Shown here piece after piece: positions 41,901 to 49,200 of a stretch of DNA of 64,000 bases. Source of the DNA: Neodiprion pinetum (taxonomy: Eukaryota > Arthropoda > Insecta > Hymenoptera > Diprionidae); contig NC_060235.2 of NCBI RefSeq assembly GCF_021155775.2, forward strand, positions 9,719,193 to 9,783,192, read 5' to 3'. The position numbers were made by a program, and so were the translations under genes. Every line of letters starts with the position of its first letter. Position 1 is the first letter of the stretch. The notes beneath the pieces are model-generated. The model did no database searches, was not told where the DNA came from, and saw only the letters and a program-made list of their open reading frames with translations.

Positions 41901-44710
41901 TCAGCGCTGCTTGATATTTCATACTAATTTAGTGCAGAATTTTTCATCCGATTCTTCGATCAATATGCAAATAATCACCCAACCTGATTCACTTTATAAA
42001 ATATTCGTCCAGAGAGGAATAATTCATAAATTACAATGACCGCAAAACGAATTCTAGCCAGAAATAAAAATTGAGGTTATGTATACTAACCGAGCTACGA
42101 AACTAGGCGCAGCGAATATTAAGCCGAAAAATATCGTGTTGCCTAGAACGTTAACTGAAATAGTCAAATTTTCAAAAATTTATACCACCAATAAAAGCTT
42201 GCAATTCCGTAGATTCCGGTACAAAACCCAGACCTAAATTTGATAGAGTGAAATTGAATCCCTGTTGTCTGAAGTTAGTCATAATCAGCGTGGAAGAATA
42301 AAGAGTAGAGCACAAAAAAAAAAAAAGCAGTCTGATAAAAAGTCAGATTACGCCTATATCTACGTAGATTTTTACGTAGGAATTTATACGCAAATATCAG
42401 CAATGTAAAAACAACGAAGTACGACGCGGGGTTTTAGGCACACACGATGGAAAATAGACAGGTGAAAGTGACGACGACCATCGTTGCGCGTATCGAAGAG
42501 CAGCAAATGGTCGGCTGGTGGATAGACTGGAACAATGTGCAGCCATTTACCATTGCAAGGTGTATAACCAGGGCACATAAATGAGCCGAAGTGACACTTT
42601 GTCCAAATATATCACTGCGATGAGACTAATTATTTTTATCAGCTTCGCTTTGACACAGAATCAGAACAAATATATCCTCACGTGATCTTTTATTGTTTTC
42701 CTTTATTCTATGCTTTTTTTTCCTTCTTTTCTTATCTTTCGCACAAAGTTTTCATTTCGCACGGGTCCGCGCACAAATGGGGGGGGGGGTATAGGGAGGG
42801 AGACTAAGATGAAATTACTCAATTCCGCGAGAAAAGCAACCTTGCGGATTACTCGTACAGTGAATCATTTGATACGGGTGGCGAGCTCTCGGTTGGATCT
42901 CGTTAACCATTTTAGAGGTATAGAATAAGATAAAGAACTCTCAGTTCACAATTTTCACTACTCACTCACACACTTACTCACTCATTCGGACGCATCACCG
43001 TTTGGATACACCGTCGATCTTTCTCTCGATTGTCAGATGATGCACAGGCATTAGAAACGTAAAAGTACGTACGGTAAATACGTGTGTGAATATCCGTGTA
43101 GGCACGGCGACGCAGAGCTAGGAAATGAGATCTCAGACTCGAGAATTTCTACCACGCCGTGTGCCGACTGCGTCTCTGTGCCCTGCGCGTGGAGGAGTAA
43201 TACACACGTATGATAACATGTAACTAGGCTGTCTACTACTCGATGCTTTGCAGTGTTGCTAGCTACTAATTGGTTAATACCGATGCCTAGGTAGGTACTC
43301 CGATTATGCTGCCGCGGCTGGTTTGTTAGCTTATAATCTATTTCGCTCTCGCGCGTAAGTACGGATAGATAGATATGAGCGTATCCACATGTGTGTGCGT
43401 GCGAGCATGCATTTTGCACAATGACGATATACCGAGGAACTAACGATAATTGAGTTGCACGACATTCTCGAACTAGGGTTTATGGCACAGGAACGGGATT
43501 AATACTACTGTACATACGACGTACGTACGAGCGAACCTGCCGAAATTTATACGGGGGTGAATGGCATTAGATGCAACCAACAACTCTCCGCAAAGACACG
43601 AAGCATGTAGTCAGTCAGTCGGATGGACGGACAGACGGACGGCGAACGAACGGACAGAGGGACCGACCGACGAGCCGACGGCGGTTGGACGGACGGACGG
43701 ACGGAGAGACTGGCAGGACAAACAGGAGGAAGGAGAGATAGAAAAGGACGGGGAAGTCAAAGAGAATATTTCGATGCAAATACATGTATACATACATTCC
43801 ATGTAGATGTATGTATGTATACATACGTGTATGCAAACACATACTCGCAAAGGAGAATCAGCTACTCGAGATGAGGATAAAAATAAAAAATAAAAATAAT
43901 AAAAATTAGAACAGAGAACAGCGTAGTCGACTACCACCGACAGGCATGCACGGCGAACGCACGCACACGCGGGCATATTCGTGCGTACTACGTGAACACA
44001 ACGATGCGGGTACGCGACGACGTACCAGACGTCGGTAGAGAGAAGTTGGTGAGAAAATATGTAAAAAAAAAATTCAATCGAGGATCGAAGATAACAGGAT
44101 GAGAATAAAAATGAATAAAATAAGAATGGAGAAAAAAAACTGGCCACTTGCAGCAATACCGCGCACATACTCCACTGACGTCTAGCCTGCTATTAAAGCA
44201 CATATCCCGAGTTATATAACTTCGCAACACAAATCCGTTCGTATTTCGGCGATAAAAACGCGCTGGCTCGAACGATCGCACTTCTCGTCGTCTCCTGAGG
44301 TATTAAACGGTGCTGGTACGCGGCGAGATGGTCGCTTTGTAACGAAGTTCATTGAAACCTGGTCTCTCCCTGTCTTTCGCTCGCGGATAGTGGCAGACTG
44401 GCACACTGGTGGCACTAGAGAGGGCAACCCCTCGCACATATTAGACGTAGGATGAAATCTGCGTTTAGATCCTAAACAGTAATATATCGAGGACCCGGAG
44501 TGGATTTACCTCTGAAACGCTATCCTCCTCGCTCTCCGACGAGTCTGTCATAAAGCGGGGCTGTAATTCTGAGAACGTCTCGGTCTCCGACTTCGTAGGG
44601 CTGGAGTTCGAAGACTGGGGAGTCGACGTTTTTCCTATGTCGTGATGAACGACGTTCGCTTTTTCGTGTTTCTGGCTATCCGAAGTTGTTCCTTGTCCTA
44701 CATTCTGCAT
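2097..44710 (-). CDS. mask: mask (ANKHD1/ANKRD17-type) multiple ankyrin repeat, single KH domain protein, 26 joined exons
   Basis: Large cytoplasmic scaffold. In flies and vertebrates this family acts as a cofactor of Yorkie/YAP and in receptor tyrosine kinase signalling, and binds RNA through its KH domain (family knowledge). The joined exons give about 3,136 codons: an acidic N-terminus (residues 1-67), a first ankyrin block (about 180-650), a glutamine-rich block (about 670-800), a second ankyrin block (about 1600-1940), a charged lysine/glutamate coil (about 1940-2080), a KH domain with GRGG loop (about 2255-2340) and a long Ser/Thr/Pro/Gln-rich tail. Residue order matches vertebrate ANKHD1 exon by exon, including ELAQVLLAM, NEFKESALTLACYKGHLD and HNENGHTPLMEAASAGHV. 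The start ATG at 44710 has an in-frame TGA 24 nt upstream. All 25 internal junctions have GT donors and AG acceptors with agreeing phases. The 3' terminal exon is unresolved. Size lies between human (about 2,540-2,600) and Drosophila (about 4,000). Confidence 0.95.
2154..3413 (-). CDS. mask: mask exon 26 (C-terminal tail with conserved motifs)
   Basis: 420 codons starting VDASKAPGYRGTTVCSPVSS; KAPG(F/Y)R is shared with human ANKHD1 (NSKAPGFRPPSQRVSTSPVG). Also holds KIEDRKVPRPIGTERAWKNY, equivalent to human DRKIPPPIGTERLARI. Ends HQMMESTFQ at donor GTATGT, phase 0. Confidence 0.92.
3414..4304 (-). other. mask intron 25
   Basis: 0.89 kb of AT-rich intron with nothing recognisable. Confidence 0.75.
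4305..5128 (-). CDS. mask: mask exon 25 (Ser/Thr/Pro/Gln-rich tail)
   Basis: 275 codons starting AEKRAQAVAAAQLASSTNTK. It has a Ser/Thr/Pro-rich region, two short glutamine runs, then EYSLFNDTFTKVTQQSMWGG and FIDSIPPQ at donor GTTAGT, phase 0. The EYSLFND and MWGG motifs look like conserved islands in an otherwise disordered tail. Confidence 0.88.
5129..6151 (-). other. mask intron 24
   Basis: 1.0 kb. Contains a 142-bp TTAA-bounded element (5616-5757) and a poly-A run near 5981. Confidence 0.75.
5616..5757. mobile_element. TTAA-bounded miniature element, 142 bp
   Basis: TTAACCCCTACAGGAC at the left and the complement of TTAACCCTTACCGGTC at the right, with 13 of 16 positions matching. It has TTAA target sites and CCC ends as in piggyBac-like elements. 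It lies in mask intron 24. Confidence 0.7.
6152..6362 (-). CDS. mask: mask exon 24 (C-terminal low-complexity region)
   Basis: Reads ATKTKIGPTNKPPSLVCNVG, then GVASVGQLLPNLRASSTVKI and RATAPRLVAAG, ending in phase 1 at donor GTATGA. Assigned by open frame, phase fit and composition typical of the Mask tail. Confidence 0.8.
6540..6687 (-). CDS. mask: mask exon 23 (KH C-terminal helix)
   Basis: Continues KGSSDATKQAHSLIATLIKD, the final KH helix, then a hydrophilic stretch ending PALT. Exits in phase 0 at donor GTAAGT. No usable ATG inside; identified by splice phase and similarity to human GGTESTRYAVQLINALIQDP. Confidence 0.92.
6946..7140 (-). CDS. mask: mask exon 22 (KH domain core)
   Basis: Encodes SKKVSVPLNAISRVIGRGGS, then NINAIRGATGAHIEVEKQSK and GERIITI. 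The GRGG loop is the KH nucleic-acid binding loop (GxxG). Phase 2 at both ends, donor GTAAGT. Confidence 0.97.
7281..7601 (-). CDS. mask: mask exon 21 (pre-KH region)
   Basis: Reads KRVSSNDIGGMPSTSPSVSN and later SPKQGGKRDEGWKEVVRK, matching the human GQKREEGWKEVVRRSKK immediately before the KH domain. Phase 2 at both ends, donor GTAAGC. Confidence 0.94.
7602..8563 (-). other. mask intron 20
   Basis: 0.96 kb of AT-rich intron with nothing recognisable. Confidence 0.75.
8564..9306 (-). CDS. mask: mask exon 20 (last ankyrin repeat and charged coil)
   Basis: Starts VSCLMAAFRKGHIKVVKWMV and holds QFPSDQEMTRYIATVSDKEL, diagnostic of ANKHD1/ANKRD17. It then has a Lys/Glu-rich predicted coiled coil of about 80 residues, an acidic segment and a second lysine patch with Ser/Pro. 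Exits in phase 2 (FD-K) at donor GTAAGC; reading through would stop at once. Confidence 0.95.
9393..9525 (-). CDS. mask: mask exon 19 (ankyrin repeat)
   Basis: Completes SRGTQVEVKNKKGNSPLWLA, then ANGGHLNVVDLLHHAGADID and SQDNRK. Phase 2 in, phase 0 out, donor GTAAGA. Confidence 0.96.
9526..10253 (-). other. mask intron 18
   Basis: 0.73 kb of very AT-rich sequence, including the long TA dinucleotide tract at 10099-10180. Confidence 0.75.
10099..10180. repeat. TA dinucleotide microsatellite
   Basis: About 80 bp of nearly pure TA, broken once by AAGA near 10153, in mask intron 18. Confidence 0.95.
10254..10429 (-). CDS. mask: mask exon 18 (ankyrin repeats)
   Basis: Encodes TGLTPLMEAASGGYVEVGRV, then DVNATPVPSSRDTALTIAAD and KGHCRFVELLLSR, exiting in phase 2 at donor GTAAGT. 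This exon has no in-frame ATG. Confidence 0.97.
10430..11930 (-). other. mask intron 17
   Basis: 1.5 kb of AT-rich intron with nothing recognisable. Confidence 0.75.
11931..12085 (-). CDS. mask: mask exon 17 (ankyrin repeat)
   Basis: Encodes AAVKLLLDMGSDINAQIETN, then RNTALTLACFQGRHEVVSLL and DRKANVEHRAK. Exits in phase 0 at donor GTAATC. Family identity is near complete. Confidence 0.97.
12177..12542 (-). CDS. mask: mask exon 16 (ankyrin repeats)
   Basis: Starts EHRDKKGFTPLILAATAGHE and continues DIEAQSERTKDTPLSLACSG, NKEHRNVSDYTPLSLAASGG and SKLGISPLMLAAMNGHT. All are almost identical to vertebrate ANKHD1. Phase 1 to phase 1, donor GTAATT. Confidence 0.97.
12968..13159 (-). CDS. mask: mask exon 15 (start of ankyrin block 2)
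   Basis: Contains SCMDVDSETDSNHDTALTLA, then CAGGHEELVELLLSRGADI. It corresponds to the human DIDAHTESNHDTALTLACAG segment. Phase 1 at both ends, donor GTAAGT. Confidence 0.95.
13369..13719 (-). CDS. mask: mask exon 14 (Ser/Thr/Gln-rich linker)
   Basis: Reads SFPTQTLPPATVASAVVDSL, then a Thr/Ala/Gln-rich region and YQLDPAA, ending in phase 1 at donor GTTTGT. Contains a basic TGKGKKGRFP patch. Assigned from frame continuity between conserved exons. Confidence 0.8.
13720..15289 (-). other. mask intron 13
   Basis: 1.57 kb of AT-rich intron. I see no repeat family or coding signal in it. Confidence 0.75.
15290..15676 (-). CDS. mask: mask exon 13 (Gln-rich linker)
   Basis: Phase 1 in (A-AEDQEKMKLEATSKE) and phase 1 out (SSQL-S) at donor GTAAGC. 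Between these it has a Gln tract and a Pro/Ser/Val-rich stretch. An alternative donor two bases upstream (GTGTAA) would shift frame and is disfavoured. Confidence 0.8.
15767..15974 (-). CDS. mask: mask exon 12 (conserved linker motif)
   Basis: Starts TPQQNLPEQMDPELARLHRE and continues CPFFAAAQKAKALATDEKIL, then KLEDGTQIPIDDVAEIFESF. Exits in phase 1 at donor GTGAGT. The acceptor region reads GAGCAG, so an alternative start one codon upstream (extra Gln) is possible. Confidence 0.85.
16323..17315. mobile_element. TTAA-bounded (piggyBac-like) non-autonomous element, about 1 kb
   Basis: Left end TTAACCCTTTCAGTCAT; right end, reversed, TTTACCCTTTCAGTTAT. The right flank TAAA is one change from TTAA. 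Inside, a unit of about 75 bp (CCATTTTGAATTTTGAAAAT... to GATTCGTAATCAGC) occurs twice near the right end and once inverted near the left end. There is also a TA/TG microsatellite (16634-16689) and A-rich sequence. No transposase frame. Confidence 0.75.
16634..16689. repeat. TA then TG/CG microsatellite
   Basis: About 40 bp of TA followed by GTGTGCGTGCGTGCG, inside the TTAA-bounded element at 16323-17315. Confidence 0.9.
18580..19240. mobile_element. About 550-bp fold-back family, copy 2
   Basis: Left arm TTTGTACCAACAATGGCAAT through AAAGATTTTATAACCAGAAC. Right arm, reversed, TTTGTGCCAATGATGG through TTTTATAAATAGAACGTT. Arms are about 130 bp. The core shares CCCAAAACATTAGAGCCAGA with copy 4. 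In mask intron 11. Confidence 0.65.
19796..19927 (-). CDS. mask: mask exon 11 (short linker exon)
   Basis: 44 codons, phase 0 to 0, flanked by an AG acceptor and donor GTATAT. Encodes VQQQPQQQQGG, a Gly-rich part and MPTQLMAHLHPTHTHNLHSQ. It lies between large introns and is supported by open frame, phase fit and composition only. It could be alternatively spliced. Confidence 0.7.
20170..20720. mobile_element. About 550-bp fold-back family, copy 3
   Basis: Left arm TATTTGTACGAATGATAGTG through TAAAGATTTTATAATTAGAA. Right arm has GTTGATATTTTAGCTTGCAT and TTCATTTCTATCACATAG. The core shares GAAAACATTGGAATCGGATA. In mask intron 10, 0.9 kb from copy 2 and on the other side of exon 11. Confidence 0.65.
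22265..22631. mobile_element. pogo/Tigger-like non-autonomous element, 367 bp
   Basis: Starts TACAGTAGAAGCTCGATTAT and ends in the complement of TACAGTACAACCTTGATTAT. The flanking TA matches Tc1/mariner target choice. The CAGTNGAACCTCGATTATCC-like end is characteristic of the pogo/Tigger group. No transposase frame. In mask intron 10. Confidence 0.75.
23852..24501 (-). CDS. mask: mask exon 10 (low-complexity linker)
   Basis: Enters in phase 1 (G-LVCGSGGMSEGLF) and exits in phase 0 at QLDQVQ with donor GTGCGT. Contains HLAYLRGQNAALAGKMALLA, a Ser/Thr/Pro-rich stretch and a Gln/His-rich end. Assigned by frame continuity and composition; the linker is poorly conserved. Confidence 0.85.
24502..25850 (-). 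other. mask intron 9
   Basis: 1.35 kb between the second polyglutamine exon and linker exon 10. No element or coding frame recognised. Confidence 0.75.
25851..26088 (-). CDS. mask: mask exon 9 (coiled segment and second polyglutamine tract)
   Basis: Continues the helix as RVERELQIK (the equivalent of the human EKQLQLK region), then a run of about 22 glutamines and a short acidic segment. Exits in phase 1 (TSH-G) at a strong donor GTATGT. Reading through the donor gives MFDDDQ and a TAA stop at about 25828, a possible short isoform. Confidence 0.85.
26382..27221 (-). CDS. mask: mask exon 8 (last repeat of ankyrin block 1 plus long polyglutamine block)
   Basis: 280 codons, phase 0 to 0. Begins DNSTMLIEAAKGGHTNVVQL, the end of ankyrin block 1. 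It then has about 130 residues dominated by glutamine, encoded by mixed CAG/CAA with occasional His, Pro and Leu, followed by a Ser/Thr-rich stretch and HTRQEQILKKQQILEELQ. The opposite strand gives leucine- or alanine-only shadow frames. The repeat should be length-polymorphic. Confidence 0.93.
27222..30913 (-). other. mask intron 7
   Basis: 3.7 kb. Contains an A/G-rich stretch (about 27.95-28.85 kb) resembling a decayed retroelement ORF1. Otherwise AT-rich sequence with nothing recognised. Confidence 0.8.
27950..28850 (+). pseudogene. A/G-rich remnant, possibly a decayed LINE ORF1
   Basis: About 900 bp, strongly purine-rich on the plus strand and unlike the flanking intron. Broken frames give Lys/Glu-rich peptides such as REKNERKDERKNILIRAKLK, reminiscent of the basic N-terminal part of LINE ORF1 proteins. 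No reverse transcriptase motif is present. Confidence 0.3.
30914..31129 (-). CDS. mask: mask exon 7 (ankyrin repeats)
   Basis: 72 codons, phase 0 to 0. Starts EHESEGGRTPLMKACRAGHL, continues TVQFLISKRADVNRQTTNND and ends PFHKLK at donor GTAAGA. Matches the human segment EHESEGGRTPLMKAARAGHL. Confidence 0.96.
31130..32272 (-). other. mask intron 6
   Basis: 1.1 kb of AT-rich intron with nothing recognisable. Confidence 0.8.
32273..32574 (-). CDS. mask: mask exon 6 (ankyrin repeats)
   Basis: The frame reads ANINAQTEETQETALTLACC, then FLEVADFLIKAGADIELGAS and GDTALTYACENGHTDVADLL, ending AADL in phase 0 at donor GTAATA. This frame is interrupted by introns at both ends and fits between exons 5 and 7 without phase conflict. 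Confidence 0.95.
32686..32971 (-). CDS. mask: mask exon 5 (ankyrin repeats)
   Basis: Starts EHKTDEMHTALMEASMDGHV directly after an AG acceptor and ends ALLLSQ-G in phase 1 at donor GTGAAT. Three ankyrin repeats, including SPLTLAACGGHVDLAMLLIE. Confidence 0.96.
32972..34882 (-). other. mask intron 4
   Basis: 1.9 kb of AT-rich intron. Short open frames only; no coding or repeat family recognised. Confidence 0.8.
34883..35163 (-). CDS. mask: mask exon 4 (ankyrin repeats)
   Basis: Enters in phase 1 (GNTPLMYGCAGGHEEVV) and exits in phase 0 after LLEAGADQ at donor GTAAAG. Holds about three repeats, with ESALTLACYKGHLDMVRFLL almost identical to vertebrate ANKHD1. Confidence 0.96.
35331..35478 (-). 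CDS. mask: mask exon 3 (ankyrin repeats)
   Basis: Starts VLLAMNANVEDRG in phase 0 and ends STS-G in phase 1 at donor GTATGA. Contains the ankyrin consensus CTPLMEAASAGHVDIVLLLL. Confidence 0.95.
35479..39110 (-). other. mask intron 2
   Basis: 3.6 kb of AT-rich sequence. It includes one copy of the roughly 550-bp fold-back family (about 38.42-38.99 kb). I see nothing else supportable. Confidence 0.85.
38420..38990. mobile_element. About 550-bp fold-back family, copy 4
   Basis: Left arm includes TGTGATATAGTAATAAATCA and AATTCGAATAATACAAGCCG. Right arm includes TTGTATTACTTGAGTTTTCT and TTATTACGTAGTAAAGATAT. The core contains CCCAAAAACATTAGGATTAG. In mask intron 2. Confidence 0.65.
39111..39554 (-). 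CDS. mask: mask exon 2 (conserved pre-ankyrin region and first repeat)
   Basis: 148 codons, phase 0 at both ends. It contains the near-invariant family signature DPETQARLEALLEAAGIGKL, then LRRLTSSVSCALDEAAAALT and the first ankyrin repeat (LLSLACSAGYYELAQ). The donor is the weak-looking CAG|GTCGGT. The phase and the next exon (VLLAM) fix it. Confidence 0.95.
40062..40272. mobile_element. 210-bp inverted-repeat family, copy A
   Basis: Ends AGGCTGAAGTTAGTAACGTT and the complement of GATGAAGTTACTAACGTT. The interior has a TTTCAGACAATCCTAAA-type core and GTTTTTCCT. Homologous along its length to copies at 45651 and 51045. Confidence 0.75.
40383..40520. mobile_element. 210-bp inverted-repeat family, partial copy B
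   Basis: Shares the interior with copy A (GACTTTGAAGGAATTGAATT, CACTAAATTTCAGACGATCC, GAGTTTTCCTAAAA) but lacks recognisable ends. It lies 110 bp beyond copy A. Confidence 0.6.
41278..41543. mobile_element. TTAA-bounded miniature element, 266 bp
   Basis: Left end TTAACCCTACACTGGTA; right end, reversed, TTAACCCTAGACTGGTA, one mismatch in 17. TTAA sits on both sides. It lies in mask intron 1. Its terminal sequence differs from the two other TTAA elements in the window. Confidence 0.75.
43620..43712. repeat. GGAC tetranucleotide-rich tract
   Basis: Repeated GGACGGAC/GGACAGAC units over about 90 bp in the 5' part of mask intron 1. It creates long but meaningless open frames on both strands. Confidence 0.8.
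44510..44710 (-). CDS. mask: mask exon 1 (start codon, acidic N-terminus)
   Basis: 67 codons, starting MQNVGQGTTSDS and ending in a Ser/Glu-rich stretch (SSESEEDSVSE). The donor is CAGAG|GTAAAT, phase 0. Joined to exon 2 it makes SVSE-VECFAIDQ, matching the conserved SEVES/SEVEC region of ANKHD1. An in-frame upstream TGA supports this start. Confidence 0.88.
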
Positions 44711-46060
44711 TTTTACCTTCCCGATAAATCATATGACACCAATCTACCGTTCTCGTTACGCGAAACACACATAGAACACTGATTTTTGTGAATATTTCTA
44801 TCGCAATCGCCGTCATTCACGTAAGCTAATACCCGCCATGTCTACTATGGCGAGTCCCGACTCCCGGATGCCTCGGCCGAAAAACTCACCGCAGTCGCTA
44901 TCTGTTGGCGCGTAACTTCAACTATCGTTTCTTGACTTACGTACGTACGTGTACGTGCAGATCCATATTCCCGTAACGCACGTCACCTCGCGGGCTCGCG
45001 GCAACAATCGTCTGCGTAACAAAAGTTTCGCTACTCTAAATATTCATTATTACGCGCGAACGGTGATACCTTGCATACTCCGTTCGATACGTTCTATCCA
45101 TGTGCGTACAAAACTCTCTGAATCCAGTAGAAGATCCGCGTAACAAATCGGACTGATTCGTTACTTTGTCTTTCTTCTCTTTGTACATTGGCCTTTTTAT
45201 TATGCTTTGTACTTTTCTTTTTCTTTATTCTTCAACTTAATTTCCGTGCCTCTGCATACGTCTACATTCGTAATAACCTTAGAAACAAAATTGAATCCCT
45301 GCGTAATGGTTCAAACTGCTGTTCTATTCCTCCGTCTATGAGCTGCGAAAGTTCCCGATGTTCCCGATCCAGGTTTTCAGTTGGCACAGTTTCACGCACG
45401 TGGTTCCGTACTCTGCTTTTGGATGTCGCGCACGCCGCTCGACATGTATGTACGTACGTATGTGTGCACATGTTAGCCGACGATTTTCAGCGGTCAATTC
45501 CCGGGAATCGTGATATTTTTTAACGCCGTAAAATTAACAAATCATACCTTTCACCCTGTGTTCTATTTATACACAATACGCAAAGCACCTCGCATGCCAA
45601 TCTGATTACTTGTGTGAAGCATGGCCACCTATCTTCCTCCATTTTACACGAGGTGAAGTTAGCAACGTTTTAGGAACGAAAACATTGGGAAAAAATCACT
45701 ATTTTCTTATTTTTACAGTGATTTTCAAGGAATCAAGATAACAAACTATGACTATCTTTTATTTGATTACGGTTTACTGAATTTCAAACAGTTCCAAAAT
45801 CCCGCAATAACTGTTTTTCCTGAGCACGAATCGTTACTAACTTTCAACATGATCATTTTACAGCAGGCATGGAAACTTGTTCTGTGCGAAATAACATGTG
45901 GAAATTGCATGTGAAATTGCTCCAACTTATTCTCGTTAAAGGGATAGGAACATTGGTGGACGTTTTCTTTCGTTACGTAATGGAAAATAAATACTCTTGA
46001 GTCGAATCAGGAAGTAGGGCAAATTTGAGGAAGCAGATATTCGACTCTGAATCAACCCAT
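44711..46060. other. Intergenic region between mask 5' end and FARSB 3' end
   Basis: 1.35 kb containing the presumed mask promoter and 5' UTR. The part near mask is richer in CpG and CG-containing tetranucleotides (ACGT repeats near 44941 and 45451) than the rest of the window. A 210-bp inverted-repeat element lies at 45651-45847. No further gene is seen. Confidence 0.6.
45651..45847. mobile_element. 210-bp inverted-repeat family, copy C
   Basis: Starts AGGTGAAGTTAGCAACGTTT and ends ATCGTTACTAACTTTCAAC. The shared interior includes TTTACTGAATTTCAAACAGT and CTGTTTTTCCTGAGCACGAA. It lies between FARSB and mask. Confidence 0.65.
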
Positions 46061-46066
46061 TTTATT
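46061..46066 (-). terminator. FARSB poly(A) signal
   Basis: AATAAA on the minus strand (TTTATT on plus), 19 bp downstream of the FARSB stop codon. It implies an unusually short 3' UTR. Confidence 0.6.
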
Positions 46067-46084
46067 CAATGATCAGTATGACAG

Positions 46085-46236
46085 TTACAACATGGGTTCG
46101 ATGTTAATCTCCATTGCCGAACAAGGCAGGCTAAGGTCAAAATTCGAAATTACCGTCGGATGAATCACTCCCATCTTACCTATCACCTCACCAAAAACCA
46201 CAATTTCTGCACAACGTTGTGGAAAATAAGTTGGAT
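46085..46236 (-). CDS. FARSB: FARSB exon 12 (stop)
   Basis: Encodes D-PTYFPQRCAEIVVFGEVIG, KMGVIHPTVISNFDLSLPCS and AMEINIEPML, then TAA at 46085-46087. Confidence 0.97.
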
Positions 46237-49200
46237 CTAGAAAAAAGTAGAGTACGAATGAAAATATGTTGAATCGAGATTCGTTGGTATTAACATCGCA
46301 GTTTTTTCCAACGTTCTCGAATTTTCTCTTTGACAAACTGCGTCTGTCGGATTACCATATCACTATTCTAAGCAAACCTTAATACTTAATATAATCAGCA
46401 CGACTGGATCATCTGACACTTGACAGAAATAAAGTTTTAGCTGTACTTTACAGAGAATCTATCAAACTTTGGACTCTCATGTGTGAAAATACTCAGTTTC
46501 AGCTTATTTTTTTGTCTAACAAATACAAACATTTTCAGATCTATTTGATGAAATTTAAACATTCATTGGTCCAGCCATTTTTTTTTCCCCCCTTAGAACA
46601 CAGTTACAGGTAGTAATGACAAACTTAATTTAAAAGAAAAAGCAAATATGCTAAACTTGATCTGAGATGATGGCATTGAAACGGATACTAGAAATACATC
46701 ATTGCAGAACTAAAAAGTATCGATATAGCTCACCGTCGGCAGCACGCAAGTAGTAACCATTGGAATCTTTAGCTGTACTCCATGGAACTTCAAGTAACTG
46801 CATAATTCTGTCTAAAAGACCATGAATTATTTCGAAGCCTGCAAACTTATTACAATTGATTGCACAAATTCGTCTTTCATTACGGGCTCCAACTTCCGCT
46901 GTACAATCACGCAGTACTACATCGGATATTTCAAATAACTTTTGGGGTAACGGCATCTTTTTGTTAGCAGCCAAAGTCTTCAGAAGTCCCGGTAGTAATG
47001 TGGTCCTAGCTACCTAAACGCAGTTAGTTGAATATTTTATGGCTGGATGTACTTAATGTTTGTAAAGAAAACATAATGTATAATGCAAGCATTAAAAAAC
47101 TAATCGTATTATCAATTTAATTGGGTCGCGAACATGTATTGCTTAAAATTGTGTTAAATTATTAAACCGAAAGGTTTGTGATTTTAAATGATACCTACTT
47201 GAAATTCTAGTGTCTTTGGATTAGAGATATGGACCGCTGGTACATCCTTGATGCCAAGTCTCAATTTCTCAGATATATCCTCTTGAGAACACTTGAATTG
47301 GAGTACATAATAAAGAAACAATAATGAAGAAAGAGGTTTCAGATGACGAGAGGCCAAGTGAAAGGATTTTCAAAAGTAGCGACGATACATACCAAGGAAA
47401 ATGTCAAAGCTTCTGTAAATCCAGCATGAGCAACTTCTTCTCTCAGTTGATCAGATAACTTGTTTAGTGGAAACTAATATAACAGTATAATTAGTTTCCG
47501 GAATGAAAGGTAATATTAGGTCTTCTTTCGTATGGATAATATAATACTTGCTTCACCTGTTCTGCGATTGTCAACCCTTTGGGTAATGTTTTTACTATGT
47601 TGTTGTAGCCGTAGGCAATAGCTATATCCTCGTAGATATCGCAAGGATGTATGACATCATGCCTTGTGGGAGGTATTTCAACTATTAACCTGTCGTCTTC
47701 AACTTTGGTTTTCAAACACATTTTAGAAAGAAGCTGTGCAACGTTGTTTGGCGTTTCTCTGAAAGTACAAAATTCGTTAACAGTTTACGTTTTCCTAAGT
47801 GAAATAATTTCGTGAATATTATTTATTGTTAATGTTTTAGTGAGAAAAAAACGAAAAAGATTATAAAATCTATATCCTTAAAATCATATGATAAATCTCA
47901 TCCACGGCACAATACATTTTCAACAGGGTTTAACCGATGATATACTGAAATTACTAAGTGTGAATTAAAATTAAAAATGATAAACTGTTGTAACTCATTT
48001 AAATATTTATAAAAGCATTCCAATTGCTGTTCGAAATATTCATTCTCTCCATGACTCAATGGGAAGAAAATTTGAGTATGTTGACGGCAAAAAGAATGCG
48101 ATACTTTTGATGCTTTTCAGAAATGAATAACACATTACACAATCTGGGTCCAAGCAAAATAATAGAGATGAGATTTTCGTTTGTTGCAACAGATCTGTGA
48201 TGATTTTATACTGTCTAGTTTGGTAAGTTTGATTTTATTGTGCTTAAAGTGTACCGTCATAACTGTTCAGTGAAGTAATCAGCATTATTGAAATGTATCA
48301 ATTTTAATTTCTCACCCTCAATGCGCACAGTAGGAATAGAAAGATCCTAGACAAATTCACCTTCAAGTTGCTCTTAGCCATGACATGAAAATTGAATTTA
48401 TCTCGTTATCCTGCTCAAGGTACTCCTTCTCTCCCCTAGCACAGTGCGTCATTCGTCAAGCGTCAGTATAGTTTTGGCATTTGGGTGAAAGTATATGCCT
48501 CGAGATTTAGAGGTGCAATATTTTCCAGTGTGTACACAATGATTGTTTGATGTTATTGGTGTACTGTTTTTTCTGTGATCCTTATCATTGATCATCTTCG
48601 ATAGAATGTAAGTATTTCATGAAGTGCAATGTGAATAATTTTGCAGTGTCGTTAATATTTTATAAGATTTTTAGATATTTTTATAACATTTTACTTGTAC
48701 CTGATTGTGAGTATGAAGGAAATGCAAGAGAAACTTGGTGCATTATGCAAATAAATCAATATATTTTGTAAAAATCTTTTTTTTTCAATTTCCCTCATTT
48801 CGATTCGCAGAGTGAACAGAATACTTTTTATCAAATGCGCACTGTAGCACTAATTCATTTCTTAAAGTGACTATAACCATTATGTAATTCTCCTGAAGAG
48901 TATACGTTAAGAGTTAATAAGCAAGGCTTTCTATGCGGAGAAACTAGTTCCTAAGTGGAACTGCGCCAGACTACTCAATTGGTCCTCCTGTGATCTTGAT
49001 CTTAGACAACAGTGGCGCTGCCTCTACCCTTGCAACAGGGTCAGACTGTATTGAGTTGAAAAGACAATACTGTTTGCATACATCAATGTTAATATGGATG
49101 AGACGTTTATTTTTTGATCTTAATAAGTAGAAAAATAATGACTGTAATAACTTACCTAATACCGATATAGCCAGTGGCTTTTTCTGGACTGATTTCTTCA

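Larger units (their letters stand above)
39555..44509 (-). other. mask intron 1
   Basis: 5.0 kb. It holds one full and one partial copy of the 210-bp inverted-repeat family (about 40.06-40.51 kb), a TTAA-bounded element (41278-41543) and a CpG- and tetranucleotide-rich promoter-proximal part (about 42.4-44.4 kb). Short open frames here have no recognisable similarity. Confidence 0.85.

Noticed and set aside
43560..44168. Long frames on both strands, one with apparent membrane-like stretches
   Set aside because: Produced by the GGAC tetranucleotide tract and CG/TG-rich sequence in mask intron 1. No start context, homology or splice logic.
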